Positions 28,399 to 37,317 of a stretch of DNA of 64,000 nucleotides are shown here, in pieces. Position 1 is the first letter of the stretch; each line of letters opens with the position of its first letter. This DNA is from Nonomuraea candida (lineage in GTDB: Bacteria > Actinomycetota > Actinomycetes > Streptosporangiales > Streptosporangiaceae). The notes under the pieces were generated by a model that did no database searches, was not told the origin of the DNA, and saw only the letters and a program-made list of their open reading frames with translations. The stretch spans positions 1 to 64,000 of the forward strand of contig NZ_JOAG01000041.1 of the NCBI RefSeq assembly GCF_000725485.1, in the 5' to 3' direction. The translations under genes were made by a program, and so were the position numbers.

Positions 28399-29572
28399 CG
28401 GTGGCGGTGGGGGTGGGCTTCGGGGCGAAGCCCGGGGCCAGGGCGACGATCGCGGCGGCCAGCACCAGCGGCGCGGCGAAGGCCACCCGCATGTCCACGG
28501 CGTCCGCGAGCCCGCCCACCAGGGCCGCGCCGACGATGAAGCCGACGTAGTTGAAGAGGTTGACCCTGGCGATGGCCACCCCGGTGCCCGCCGGGTCCAG
28601 CCTGCCCGCCGCCGAGAACGACTGCGGCGCCACCACCGCCAGCCCCACCCCGGTCAGCCCGAAGGCGACGATGCCCAGCGGCTGGTTCGGGGCCAGCACG
28701 ACGCCCAGGAAGCCGAGCGTGGCGATCACGCCGCCGATCCTGACGATGGCGGCGGGGCCGTACCGCCGGACGGCGAAGTCGCCGCCGAGCCTGACGGCCA
28801 GCGTGGTCGCCTGGTAGGCCACGTACGCCAGCGGGATCACCCAGGGTTCGGCGACGAGCACGTCCTTCATGAAGACCGTGCTGAAGTTGGAGACGGCGGC
28901 GTCGCCGACGTACAGGAAGCCCATGGCCAGGCAGAGCGGGACGATCGGCCGCCAGGGGAAGCGGCTCGCGGCGGCGGCCTTCTCGTCGCCGGTCCTCGCG
29001 GCCCCGGCCCTCTCCTCCTCGGGCGTGCACAGGCCGGGCCCGGCGTAGAGCGAGCCGGCCACGGCCAGGACCATGGGGACGGCCATGATGAGCGGCAGCG
29101 GCAGCTCGGCCGCCGCCGAGGCCCAGAGCGCGCCGGCCATGCTGAGCACGCTCCACACGCAGTGGAACCCGTTCAGCACCGGCAGGCCGTACCTGCGCTC
29201 GACCGCGACGCCCTGCATGTTCATGCCCGCGTCCACCGCGCCCACGGCCAGCCCGAACAGCAGCAGCACCGGCACCAGCAGCGGCACGTCCGGCGCGAGC
29301 CCGGCCAGCACCACGGCGACCGCGACCACCGGCTGGGCGGCGCGTAACAGCGCCTTGCTGCCGTACCGGGCGGCGAGCGCACCCGCCGCCACGCTGCCGA
29401 CGCCCGCGAACACGGGCACGATCAGCAGCAGCAACGTGAGGGTGCCCTCGTCCAGCTGGTGTTTGGCCTGGAGGGCGGCGACCTGGATGAGCAGCGAGGC
29501 GAAGGACAGTCCCTGTACGGCGTACACGACGGACGTGGCGACACGGGCCTGGCGATCACGTGAGGACGGCAC
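28394..29572 (-). CDS. MFS transporter
   Basis: A 392-residue permease with about 12 hydrophobic helices, including AARYGSKALLRAAQPVV after helix two, VGAVDAGMNMQGVAVER and NGFHCVWSVLSMAGAL. These are features of the FucP/YbjJ-like group of sugar or drug porters. The start is GTG at 29572, behind an excellent CAGGAGG site; a TTG at 29599 is less likely. It is divergent from a TetR gene with 103 bases between them, so the TetR protein probably represses it. Confidence 0.85.
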   Translation of the reverse strand: MPSSRDRQARVATSVVYAVQGLSFASLLIQVAALQAKHQLDEGTLTLLLLIVPVFAGVGSVAAGALAARYGSKALLRAAQPVVAVAVVLAGLAPDVPLLVPVLLLFGLAVGAVDAGMNMQGVAVERRYGLPVLNGFHCVWSVLSMAGALWASAAAELPLPLIMAVPMVLAVAGSLYAGPGLCTPEEERAGAARTGDEKAAAASRFPWRPIVPLCLAMGFLYVGDAAVSNFSTVFMKDVLVAEPWVIPLAYVAYQATTLAVRLGGDFAVRRYGPAAIVRIGGVIATLGFLGVVLAPNQPLGIVAFGLTGVGLAVVAPQSFSAAGRLDPAGTGVAIARVNLFNYVGFIVGAALVGGLADAVDMRVAFAAPLVLAAAIVALAPGFAPKPTPTATV

Positions 29573-29675
29573 AGGGGCCTCCTGATCGGGGGGTATCAAA
29601 CGTGAGGCGCGGTCAGGTTAACGGCTGCCGAAGGCCCTCCGCCAGCACGAGAAGGCGCGAGATAGGCTGCCCCGG

Positions 29676-30278
29676 GTGAGACGGGGCGTGAGACGGGGCT
29701 ACGCGTCCGGTGCGGCGCGCAGGGAGCGCATCCTGGCCACCGCGCTGCTGGAGTTCGCCGAGCACGGCTATCGCGGCGCATCGCTGGCCCGCATCGCCGA
29801 GCGCGTCGAGCTGTCCCAGGCCGGGCTGCTGCACCACTTCAGGAGCAAGGAGCTGCTGCTCGTCGCGGTGCTGGAATACCGGGACGAGATGGACGCCCGC
29901 AGGTTCGACCTCGGCCGGGTCGGCGGGATCGCCGCGCTGCGGGCCCTGGTGGACGTCGTGGCGCACAACTCCCGGGTGCCGGGCCTGGTGCAGCTCTTCG
30001 CCGTGATCAGCGGCGAGGCCGTGACCCCCGGCCACCCCGGCCACGACTGGGCCAGGCGGCGCTACCGGCGCCTGCGCGCCGACGTGGCGGCGGCGCTGCG
30101 CAGGGGCGCCGAGCTGGGCGAGTTCCGGTCCGACCTCGACGCGGAGTCGCACGCCGACCGGCTGATCGCGATGGTGGACGGCCTGCAGACGCAGTGGCTG
30201 ATCGACCCCGAACGGGTGGACATGACCCGCGTCTTCAGCGGCTACGTGGACGACCTCATCGCCTCGCTCCGGCCTTAG
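29676..30278 (+). CDS. TetR-family transcriptional regulator
   Basis: A 200-residue regulator. The N-terminal HTH (RERILATALLEFAEHGYRG, SLARIAERVELSQAGLLHHF) spans about 15-60 and a ligand domain follows, with a short His/Pro segment (VTPGHPGHDWARRRY). The start is GTG at 29676. It is divergent from the MFS gene, its probable target. The last codons, for LIASLRP and the TAG stop, are the first unit of a 26-bp tandem repeat that fills the following gap. Confidence 0.85.
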   Translation: MRRGVRRGYASGAARRERILATALLEFAEHGYRGASLARIAERVELSQAGLLHHFRSKELLLVAVLEYRDEMDARRFDLGRVGGIAALRALVDVVAHNSRVPGLVQLFAVISGEAVTPGHPGHDWARRRYRRLRADVAAALRRGAELGEFRSDLDAESHADRLIAMVDGLQTQWLIDPERVDMTRVFSGYVDDLIASLRP

Positions 30279-30408
30279 TACTCGTCGCCTCGCACTGGCC
30301 CTGGACCCCAGCGCCTCGCGCCGGCCTTAGCACTCATCGCCTCGCTCCGGCCTTAGCGCTCGTCGCCTCGCTCCGGCCCTGGACCCCAGCGCCTCGCGCC
30401 GGCCTTCA
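30255..30408. repeat. 26-bp tandem echo repeat bridging two convergent gene ends
   Basis: Six units of about 26 bases. They start with the TetR gene end (ctcatcgcctcgctccggcc then ttag) and continue with ctcgtcgcctcg- and cagcgcctcgcgccggcc-type variants. The last unit supplies the stop codon of the convergent DUF998 gene at 30406-30408. Confidence 0.85.
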
Positions 30409-31101
30409 GACCTCGTCGGCCGCTCTGGCCAGCCGGTCGCCGGCGAGGCCGGCGCGTGCCGGGGCCGGGGCGGGTTCCGCCGGGTCGAGCCGCTTGGCGG
30501 CGGCCCACACGCCCAGCGCCAGCAGCGCGGCCACCTCGGTGACGGCCAGGCCCCGCTCGACCAGCCCCAGCGGCATGACCCGGTACCACGGCAGCCCCTC
30601 GCCGGCCCCGATGACGACCGCCGCGCCGATGCCCACCACCCACAACACCGAGCAGATCCCGAGCCCGAACGCCGCCACCGTGGCCCTCGTCCGCTCCCTG
30701 TGCCGCCACGGCCTGGCGATGATGACGGCCGCCAGCGGCAGGCAGAGGAAGGCCACGAAACTTCCCACCCGGTGGATGTTGCCGCTCAGGCTGGGCCCGA
30801 CCGACCAGTCGTGCTTCTCGAACCAGGCCGCCAGGAACAGCCCCACGCTCCAGCCCATGAGCGCGACGGTGCCGAAGATCCCGGCCAGCCGCTTGCGCGC
30901 CAAGGACACGCCGATGGCCACCGAGCCCGCCGCCAGCAGGCCGACCCCGAGCCCGAAGATCCAGCCGTCGGGGCCGAGGCCGTGCTCGCTGATGGTGCGC
31001 CTGAACGGGTTCATCTCGCCGAAGCTCGTCAGCTCCAGCCCCAGGATCACCGTTATGCCCGCGCCTGCCGCGCCGAGACCCCACCGCGCCGGTTGATGCA
31101 C
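30406..31101 (-). CDS. DUF998 family membrane protein
   Basis: A 231-residue integral membrane protein with six hydrophobic helices. The motif FRRTISEHGLGPDGWIFGLG between helices one and two is typical of DUF998, a family of unknown function. The start is GTG at 31101, with GGGAGG at 31106-31111. A Pro/Ala-rich cytoplasmic tail closes the protein. It is divergent from the DUF1707 gene. Confidence 0.8.
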   Translation of the reverse strand: MHQPARWGLGAAGAGITVILGLELTSFGEMNPFRRTISEHGLGPDGWIFGLGVGLLAAGSVAIGVSLARKRLAGIFGTVALMGWSVGLFLAAWFEKHDWSVGPSLSGNIHRVGSFVAFLCLPLAAVIIARPWRHRERTRATVAAFGLGICSVLWVVGIGAAVVIGAGEGLPWYRVMPLGLVERGLAVTEVAALLALGVWAAAKRLDPAEPAPAPARAGLAGDRLARAADEV

Positions 31102-31144
31102 GACACCTCCCTTTTGCCGGGATAACGGCCGTACATAGCGGTAG

Positions 31145-31166
31145 ATTCCTAAGAAATTCCTGAGAA
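31145..31166. promoter_or_regulatory. Tandem 11-bp repeat, possible operator
   Basis: ATTCCTAAGAA is followed directly by ATTCCTGAGAA, one helical turn apart, between the divergent DUF998 and DUF1707 genes. The low GC content is conspicuous for this genome. Confidence 0.35.
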
Positions 31167-31312
31167 ACAGGGGCTTGCGAGGCCGGTACGACCGCCACGC
31201 CGAGGTGAACGGGAAGCTCGCCGCGAAAATCGCCGAATTCCTGGCCGGAATCGGCAGAGTTGGGGCCAATCGGCACGAGCGAACGGGCCGGGCGCCGGAT
31301 ATCGTCAGAAGT

Positions 31313-31963
31313 GTGAACGAACGCGCGGGATCGTGGTTGCCCAAGCTGCAGGAAGTCGGCGAGCGGCTGGCCGAGGAGTGGGTGACCGCTCGCCGTCCCT
31401 CGACGACGAGCGACGTGCCGCAGCCCCATGAGCTGCGCGCGTCCGACGCCGATCGCGAGCGCATCGCCCAGGTGCTCCAGGACGCGCACGCCGACGGGCG
31501 GATCACGCTGGAGGAGCTGGAGGAACGGCTCGGCGTGCTCTACTCCGCGCGCACGCTCGGCGAGCTGGCGGCGCTCACCACCGACCTCCTGCCCCCCGAG
31601 GAGCAGCCGCTCAACCTCGACGGCCGGCCGGTCTCGGCCATCTTCAAGAAGGAGCAGCGCGGCGGGCGCTGGGTGGTGCCGGCCGAGCTGGGCGTGACGG
31701 CCATGTTCGGCACGACCAAGCTCGACTTCCGCGACGCGATCCTGCAGAACCGGCGGATCATCCTCAACGCCACCCTCGTCTTCGGCGGGCTGGAGATCCA
31801 CGTGCCCGAGGGGCTGGAGGTGATCAGGGTGGCCAAGGACAAGACGGTCCGCCTGACCAAGCAGCCCACCGAGCCGGGCGCGCCGGTGGTGGAGGTGCGC
31901 ACGACGAACTTCGCGGGCGAGGTCAAGGTCAAGGAGCCGCCCCGCCGCAAGCGCCGCCGCTGA
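31313..31963 (+). CDS. DUF1707 and LiaF-like C-terminal domain protein
   Basis: A 216-residue protein without a membrane segment. The N-terminal part has a DUF1707 domain (LRASDADRERIAQVLQDAHA, DGRITLEELEERLGVLYSA) and the C-terminal half has the beta-rich domain of cell-wall-antibiotic response (LiaF/DUF2154-like) proteins (NATLVFGGLEIHVPEGLEV). The end is strongly basic (PPRRKRRR). It may bind a membrane or DNA; the function is unknown. The GTG at 31313 is the chosen start, since reading further upstream runs into non-coding bases. Confidence 0.8.
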   Translation: MNERAGSWLPKLQEVGERLAEEWVTARRPSTTSDVPQPHELRASDADRERIAQVLQDAHADGRITLEELEERLGVLYSARTLGELAALTTDLLPPEEQPLNLDGRPVSAIFKKEQRGGRWVVPAELGVTAMFGTTKLDFRDAILQNRRIILNATLVFGGLEIHVPEGLEVIRVAKDKTVRLTKQPTEPGAPVVEVRTTNFAGEVKVKEPPRRKRRR

Positions 31964-32006
31964 CCCTCCTCACCGCCCCGCCCGTCGCTTCCCGCCCCTT
32001 GACGGC

Positions 32007-33041
32007 TCAGCCGGCGGTGTCGAAGTTGATCGCGCTGTACGCGCGCAGCTTCCAGAGCTGGTGCTCGCTCTCGATCTTGCGAATGGTGCCCGACCTGCCG
32101 CGCATCACCAGGGACTGCGTCACCGCGGAGCCGGCGCGGAACCGTACGCCCTGCATGAGCTCGCCCTGCGTGATGCCCGTCGCGGCGAAGAACACGTCGT
32201 CGGACTTGACCAGGTCGTTGGTGGTGAGCACCTGGTCGAGGTCGTGCCCGGCGTCGATGGCCTTGCCCCGCTCGGCGTCGTCGCGCGGCCACAGCCGGCC
32301 CTGGATCACGCCGCCCAGGCACTTGAGCGCACACGCGGCCACGATGCCCTCGGGGGTGCCGCCGATGCCCAGCATCAGGTCGATGCCGGTGCCCGCGCGG
32401 GCCGCCATGATCGCGCCGGCCACGTCGCCGTCGGTGATGAACTTGATGCGCGCGCCCGTCTCCCTGATCTCCTTGACCAGCCGCTCGTGCCTGGGCCGGT
32501 CGAGCACGACCACGGTCACGTCGGACGGCGAGCAGTGCTTGGCCCTGGCGACGGCGTTGATGTTGTCGGCCACGGGGGCCTCGATGTTCACCACGTCGGC
32601 CGCCTCCGGGCCGGTCACCAGCTTCTCCATGTAGAACACGGCGGACGGGTCGTACATCGAGCCGCGCTCGCTGACCGCGATCACCGACACCGCGTCCGGC
32701 ATGCCGAGCGCCGTCAGCCTGGTGCCGTCGATCGGGTCCACCGCCACGTCACAGTCGGGGCCGCTGCCGTCGCCGACGCGCTCGCCGTTGTACAGCATCG
32801 GGGCGTGGTCCTTCTCGCCCTCGCCGATCACGACGACGCCGTTCATGGAGACCGTGCTGATGAGCTGGCGCATCGCGTTCACGGCCGCGCCGTCGGCGCC
32901 GTTCTTGTCGCCGCGGCCCACCCACCGGGCCGCGGCCATCGCGGCGGCCTCGGTGACGCGTACGAGCTCCAAGGCCAGGTTGCGATCGGGGGCGTGCTCG
33001 CTGGTGGCGAGCGCCGGCGGCACGGAAGTCTGGTCGGACAT
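32007..33041 (-). CDS. glpX: Fructose-1,6-bisphosphatase class II
   Basis: A 344-residue enzyme of gluconeogenesis that removes the 1-phosphate of fructose 1,6-bisphosphate. GlpX motifs: [18 protein letters not shown], the metal-binding [25 protein letters not shown] and [10 protein letters not shown]. The ATG at 33041 follows AAGGAGGG. In actinobacteria GlpX is usually the only fructose bisphosphatase. It is divergent from a TetR gene across a gap that contains an inverted repeat. Confidence 0.96.
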   Translation of the reverse strand: MSDQTSVPPALATSEHAPDRNLALELVRVTEAAAMAAARWVGRGDKNGADGAAVNAMRQLISTVSMNGVVVIGEGEKDHAPMLYNGERVGDGSGPDCDVAVDPIDGTRLTALGMPDAVSVIAVSERGSMYDPSAVFYMEKLVTGPEAADVVNIEAPVADNINAVARAKHCSPSDVTVVVLDRPRHERLVKEIRETGARIKFITDGDVAGAIMAARAGTGIDLMLGIGGTPEGIVAACALKCLGGVIQGRLWPRDDAERGKAIDAGHDLDQVLTTNDLVKSDDVFFAATGITQGELMQGVRFRAGSAVTQSLVMRGRSGTIRKIESEHQLWKLRAYSAINFDTAG

Positions 33042-33064
33042 GATGACTGGCCCTCCTTGTGGGA

Positions 33065-33085
33065 CAACTAGGTCGATCGTAGTTG
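33065..33085. promoter_or_regulatory. Inverted repeat between glpX and a TetR gene
   Basis: CAACTA-N9-TAGTTG, a 21-bp imperfect palindrome 24 bases upstream of glpX. It could be an operator for the divergent TetR regulator or another factor. Confidence 0.4.
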
Positions 33086-33212
33086 CCGGTCTATTCCCGG
33101 CCGGAGGGGGATAATCTGCTAGGGGAGAACGGATTTTGCGCCATATGCTGTGCGCGCCAAGGATCTTGCCTCCAACATGGAGCGTGGCGCCCCGCCGTGG
33201 AGGAGATCCCGA

Positions 33213-33821
33213 ATGAGCGATGTGGATGACGTCGTCACCCAGCCCCGCACGTCCGAGCGCGGCGCGGCCACCCGCAGCTCGCTGCTCGCCGCGGCGCGTG
33301 AGGTCTTCGTCTCCAAGGGCTTCGCGGAGGCGGGCGTGACCGACGTGGTGGCCAGGGCCGACGCGAGCGTGGGCAGCCTCTACCACCACTTCTCCGGCAA
33401 GGCCGACCTCTACCTCACGCTGTGGGAGGAGTTCCAGGCCAGGCAGACCCAGCGCACCAAGCACGCCGCCCGCAACGCCAGGGGCGCCGGCGAGAGCGAC
33501 CCCATGCGGGTGTTCGTCAGCGCCGCCCGTGCCTACCTCGACGGCTGCCTGGAGGAGCGCGAGCTGGCCGCGCTGTTCCTGCGCGGTGACGGGCCGCCCG
33601 GCTTCGAGGTGGTCATGCGCGACCGGCTGCGCAAGTGGGCGCAGCGCAACGCGGCGCTGTTCGAGAACGAGCCGGCCCTCGTCGTGGTCGTCACCGGGGC
33701 GCTGGCGGCGGCCGTGTCGGAGGTGGTGCTCGGCGGCGACCCCGGCCTGGCCGACGAGGTGCTCGCCATCATCGGGCAGATTCGCCCGGCCACTTCGGCG
33801 ACCGCCCGCTCCAGCGGGTAA
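33213..33821 (+). CDS. TetR-family transcriptional regulator
   Basis: A 202-residue regulator with HTH at about 18-62 ([41 protein letters not shown]). The start is ATG at 33213, preceded by TGGAGGAG; an ATG at 33150 is too far from any site. It is divergent from glpX and 11 bases before the DUF4245 gene. The target is unknown, but the inverted repeat at 33065-33085 is a candidate site. Confidence 0.85.
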   Translation: MSDVDDVVTQPRTSERGAATRSSLLAAAREVFVSKGFAEAGVTDVVARADASVGSLYHHFSGKADLYLTLWEEFQARQTQRTKHAARNARGAGESDPMRVFVSAARAYLDGCLEERELAALFLRGDGPPGFEVVMRDRLRKWAQRNAALFENEPALVVVVTGALAAAVSEVVLGGDPGLADEVLAIIGQIRPATSATARSSG

Positions 33822-33832
33822 CCTCGCCCAGT

Positions 33833-34360
33833 GTGCGGTTCACCCAAGGTTTGTACGGCTACGCGGTAGCCCTGTTCGTCTGCCTCGCGGGCGCCGGGCT
33901 GTTCCTGCTCGTCGCCCCGCAGGGCCGGGAGGAGCACATCCCGCGGCGCGACTACTCCATCACCGTGGCCAACTTCGGCCACTCGGTGCCGTACGGCGTG
34001 TGGGCGCCGCGGCGCGACCCGGCCGGCTGGGTGCCCAACAGCAACAGGATCGCCAAGGGCGAGAACGGCGCGCAGGTCCTCTACCTCGGCTACGCCACCG
34101 CCAAGCGGCAGCACGCGATGTTCGCGCAGAGCGACGAGCGGCCGGCGGCCGGGTTCGCCAACCGCCTGGCCAACTCCGACAAGGTCGTGGGCACGCAGCA
34201 GATCGGCGGGGTGGCGTGGGAGCAGCGCTTCCGCGAGGACAAGAACCAGCGCACGCTCGTCCGCATGCTGCCGGACGTGACGCTCGTCATCACCGGCACC
34301 GCCGACTGGACGGAACTGGGCGAACTGGCCGCTCTGCTCCACCAACGCCCCAAGGGCTGA
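33833..34360 (+). CDS. DUF4245 membrane-anchored protein
   Basis: A 175-residue protein. It has an N-terminal membrane helix ([20 protein letters not shown], about 8-27) and an extracytoplasmic domain with the DUF4245 features [26 protein letters not shown] and [19 protein letters not shown]. The family is restricted to actinobacteria, has unknown function and often lies near xseA/xseB or glpX, as here. The start is GTG at 33833. Confidence 0.85.
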   Translation: MRFTQGLYGYAVALFVCLAGAGLFLLVAPQGREEHIPRRDYSITVANFGHSVPYGVWAPRRDPAGWVPNSNRIAKGENGAQVLYLGYATAKRQHAMFAQSDERPAAGFANRLANSDKVVGTQQIGGVAWEQRFREDKNQRTLVRMLPDVTLVITGTADWTELGELAALLHQRPKG

Positions 34361-34429
34361 CCCCGGCCCCCGGCGTTGTCCTCGTCCCCGGAGGCCGGGG
34401 CTGTCGGTCGGCGCGTCTAGGGTGGTGAC

Positions 34430-34684
34430 GTGGCAGAGGAGAAGGCGCCCTCGGGCGAGAAGACCCCGTCTTACGAGCAGGCCCGCGAGGAGCTGACCGA
34501 AGTGGTGCGCCGGCTGGAGACCGGCGGGCTCACGCTGGAGCAGTCGATCGAGCTCTGGGAGCGGGGGGAGAAGCTGGCGGCCGTCTGCGAGGAGTGGCTC
34601 CAGGGAGCCAGGGTCAAGCTGGCCGCCGCCATGGCCCGCCGCTCCGACCCGTCCTCCGGCGCCGCCCACGACGCTCCCTTCTGA
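34430..34684 (+). CDS. xseB: Exodeoxyribonuclease VII small subunit
   Basis: An 84-residue helical subunit of ExoVII, which degrades single-stranded DNA into acid-soluble pieces. The family stretch SYEQAREELTEVVRRLETGG, then LTLEQSIELWERGEKLA, is complete. The start is GTG at 34430. It is separated from xseA, which lies 1.4 kb to the right on the other strand, although the two genes usually sit side by side. The 3' end is echoed in a tandem repeat downstream. Confidence 0.95.
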   Translation: MAEEKAPSGEKTPSYEQAREELTEVVRRLETGGLTLEQSIELWERGEKLAAVCEEWLQGARVKLAAAMARRSDPSSGAAHDAPF

Positions 34685-34850
34685 CCGCGCTCGCCCACGA
34701 CACGACCTTCTGACCGCGCTCGCCCACGACACGACCTTCTGGGGGCATCGCGCGGGCACCACGTGCGGCGGCCCTTCTGGGCGCGTTCGCCCCGGCGCCA
34801 CCGGCGACACCGGCTTCTGGCCGCGCTCGCCCACCGGCACCGCGCGCCCC
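34661..34850. repeat. Echo repeat of the xseB 3' end
   Basis: The gene end (cgcccacgacgctcccttct then gac) is followed by two nearly identical copies (cgcccacgacacgaccttct) with a 29-bp period. More diverged copies follow as far as about 34840. Confidence 0.85.
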
Positions 34851-34874
34851 CTCGGCCGGCCCGGGTCGGGGGGG

Positions 34875-35285
34875 TCAGGCGGCTCTGGTCAGGGCGATCA
34901 CGGGGATGCGGCGGGTGGTCTTGGCCTCGTACTCGGCGAAGCCCGGCTCCCGCTCCACCATCGCGGCGTAGAGCCGGTCGCGCTCGTCGCCCTCCACGAA
35001 CTCGGCCTTGGCCTCGAACTTCTCCGTGCCGACCTCCACCGTCGCCTCGGGCGTGGCGCGCAGGTTGTGGTACCAGGCCGGGTGGTTGTCCGCGCCGGCG
35101 TTGGAGGCGATGACGATGTAGCGGTCGCCGTCCGTCATGTACATCACCGGCGTGGTGAAAGGCTTGCCGCTCTTGGCTCCCGTGGTGGTGAGCAGCACCA
35201 GCGGGGCGCCCTCGAACATGCCGCCGACCCGGCCCTCGTTGGCCCTGAACTCGTCGATGATCTTCTGGTTGAACTCGTTGGGCAT
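34875..35285 (-). CDS. F420-type nitroreductase family (Ddn-like) oxidoreductase
   Basis: A 136-residue split beta-barrel protein. The sequence PLVLLTTTGAKSGKPFTTPVMY, then DGDRYIVIASNAGADNHPAWYHNL, is typical of deazaflavin (F420)-dependent Ddn-like nitroreductases, which reduce quinones and other electron-poor compounds. It is divergent from a TetR gene with palindromic operators between, so it is probably induced by the compound that the TetR protein senses. Confidence 0.88.
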   Translation of the reverse strand: MPNEFNQKIIDEFRANEGRVGGMFEGAPLVLLTTTGAKSGKPFTTPVMYMTDGDRYIVIASNAGADNHPAWYHNLRATPEATVEVGTEKFEAKAEFVEGDERDRLYAAMVEREPGFAEYEAKTTRRIPVIALTRAA

Positions 35286-35303
35286 TCTCGGCTCCTCAAT
35301 AAT

Positions 35304-35346
35304 CGGAGAACTCTCCGTTTGTGAAGCGTAACCGGAGGATTCTCCG
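35304..35346. promoter_or_regulatory. Duplicated palindromic operator for the TetR gene
   Basis: Two matching 14-bp palindromes, CGGAGAACTCTCCG (35304-35317) and CGGAGGATTCTCCG (35333-35346), each followed by TTT, with starts 29 bases apart. They lie exactly between the divergent Ddn-like and TetR genes. Confidence 0.65.
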
Positions 35347-35369
35347 TTTACAAGCGGTATGCTGCGCCC

Positions 35370-36005
35370 GTGTGCGGACGCCGATCGCTGCCCGTCATCG
35401 GGCAACCCCAGCCGGAGCGGGCCGATGCCGCACGAAACCGGCGCAAGATCATCGAGGTGGCGGGCCGGATGGTCGCCGAACGTGGCGCCGAGGCCCTCTC
35501 GCTCGACGAGGTCGCCAGGATCGCCGGCGTGGGCGTCGGCACGGTCTACCGGCGCTTCGGCGACCGGGCCGGGCTGGCGCTGGCGCTGATCGACGAGCGG
35601 GAGCGGCAGTTCCAGTCCGCCTTCCTCGCCGGGCCGCCGCCGCTGGGCCCCGGCGCGCCCGCCTGTGAGCGCATCGTGGCGTTCCTGCACGCGCTGGTCG
35701 ATCGGACGGTGGCGCAGCAGGGGCTGTTCCTGCTGCTGGAGAAGGGGATGGGCAAGCAGGTCAGCGGGCCGTACAAGGTGCATCACATCCACCTGGCGAC
35801 GCTGCTCGCGCAGGCGTGCCCGCGCGTGGACGCCGACTACCTCGCCGACGCGCTGCTCGCGCCGGTCAACGCGCGCCTGATCGCCTTCCAGGTCGAGGAG
35901 CGCGGCATGACGATCGAGGACATCAAGGCCGGCCTGGCCGCCCTGTCCGCCGCCGTCACGAGACCGCCCGACCGCCCTGTCCGCCGCCGTCACGAGACCG
36001 CCTGA
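35370..36005 (+). CDS. TetR-family transcriptional regulator
   Basis: A 211-residue regulator with HTH at about 20-67 (NRRKIIEVAGRMVAERGAEA, VARIAGVGVGTVYRRFGDRAG). GTG at 35370 is the start. It is divergent from the Ddn-like gene and probably represses it through the two palindromes between them. The C-terminus is unusual: a 34-bp direct duplication (35941 and 35975) makes the same DNA read first as AAVTRPP and then, in another frame, as RRRHETA. Confidence 0.87.
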   Translation: MCGRRSLPVIGQPQPERADAARNRRKIIEVAGRMVAERGAEALSLDEVARIAGVGVGTVYRRFGDRAGLALALIDERERQFQSAFLAGPPPLGPGAPACERIVAFLHALVDRTVAQQGLFLLLEKGMGKQVSGPYKVHHIHLATLLAQACPRVDADYLADALLAPVNARLIAFQVEERGMTIEDIKAGLAALSAAVTRPPDRPVRRRHETA

Positions 36006-36066
36006 CCGCCGTCGCGGTGAGCGAGGCCGAGCAGCCGTGACGAGCGCCGGACGGGCGAAAGGGGCG

Positions 36067-37290
36067 TCAGGCGGGCGGGGAGTCGCCCGGATCTTCCGTG
36101 CGGACGGTCAGGCGGTCGTCGGTCAGGCGGATCGTCAGCATCGCGCCGGGGGCGACGTCCTTCGCCAGGCGCACGACCTCGCCGGACGGCCGCTGGACGA
36201 CGGCGTAGCCGCGCTCAAGGGTGGCCGCGGGGGACAGGGCGATGAGGCGGGCCCGCAGGTGGGCGAGGTCGTCGGCGGCCCGGTCGAGCGACCCCGACAG
36301 TGACCGCCTGGCGCGGTCGCGCAGCGCCTCGGCCTGCTCGGCCCGGCGTTCGAGCTCGCGTACGGGATCGGCCAGCGAGGGGCGGGAGCGCACGGACGTC
36401 AGCCAGGACATCTCCCGGTCGAGCCAGCCGCTCATCACCCGCCGCCCCCGGTCACGGAGCTGGCGCACCAGCGTGAGCTGCTCGCCCACGTCGGGCACGA
36501 CCTTCTTGGCGGCGTCGGTGGGGGTGGAGGCCCGCACGTCGGCCACCAGGTCGAGCAGCGGGCTGTCCTGCTCGTGGCCGATCGCGCTCACCACGGGGGT
36601 GCGGCAGGCGGCGACGGCGCGTACGAGCGTCTCGTCGGAGAACGGCAGCAGGTCCTCCAGCGACCCCCCGCCACGGGCGACGACGATCACCTCGACCGAG
36701 GAGTCGGCGTCGAGCCTGCGCAGCGCCTCGGTGACCTCGGCCACGGCGTACGGCCCCTGCACGGCCACTTCCTCCACCTTGAACCGCACGGCGGGCCAGC
36801 GCCGCCGGGAGTTCTCCAGCACGTCGCGCTCGGCGGCGGAGTCGCGGCCGCAGATGAGCCCGATCGTGCCCGGCAGGAACGGCAGCCGCCGCTTCCTGTC
36901 GGCGTTGAACAGGCCCTCGGCGGCCAGCAGTTGCCGCAGCCGCTCCAGCCTGACGAGCATCTCGCCCACGCCGACCGGACGCATCTCCAGCGCCGTGAAC
37001 GCGAACGAGCCCCTGTTGACCCAGAAGTCGGGCTTGACGTGCAGCACCACCCTGGCGCCGTTGGACGGCCGGGGCACCGTCGCCTCATAGACGCCACGCG
37101 GGGCGGTGACCCTGGCGGACACGTTGGCGATCGGGTCGCGCAGGGTCAGGAACACCGTGCCGCCACGCGCGCTCAGGTCGGTGATCTCACCCTCGACCCA
37201 GACCGTGCCGAGTCTGCCGATCCAACCGCCCACCATCTGCAGGACCGTGCGGATCGGCAGGGGAGACTCTGGCGTGGTCTTCGACGTCAT
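36067..37290 (-). CDS. xseA: Exodeoxyribonuclease VII large subunit
   Basis: A 407-residue catalytic subunit of ExoVII. The N-terminal OB-fold is at about 12-115 ([22 protein letters not shown] in two parts) and the catalytic domain follows ([48 protein letters not shown]). A helical region comes next, and LERGYAVVQ is near the end. It is convergent with the TetR gene and separated from xseB. The 61-base gap to the TetR end holds nothing evident. Confidence 0.95.
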   Translation of the reverse strand: MTSKTTPESPLPIRTVLQMVGGWIGRLGTVWVEGEITDLSARGGTVFLTLRDPIANVSARVTAPRGVYEATVPRPSNGARVVLHVKPDFWVNRGSFAFTALEMRPVGVGEMLVRLERLRQLLAAEGLFNADRKRRLPFLPGTIGLICGRDSAAERDVLENSRRRWPAVRFKVEEVAVQGPYAVAEVTEALRRLDADSSVEVIVVARGGGSLEDLLPFSDETLVRAVAACRTPVVSAIGHEQDSPLLDLVADVRASTPTDAAKKVVPDVGEQLTLVRQLRDRGRRVMSGWLDREMSWLTSVRSRPSLADPVRELERRAEQAEALRDRARRSLSGSLDRAADDLAHLRARLIALSPAATLERGYAVVQRPSGEVVRLAKDVAPGAMLTIRLTDDRLTVRTEDPGDSPPA

Positions 37291-37317
37291 GGCGGAAGAC
37301 TACGGGTTCGGTACGAC

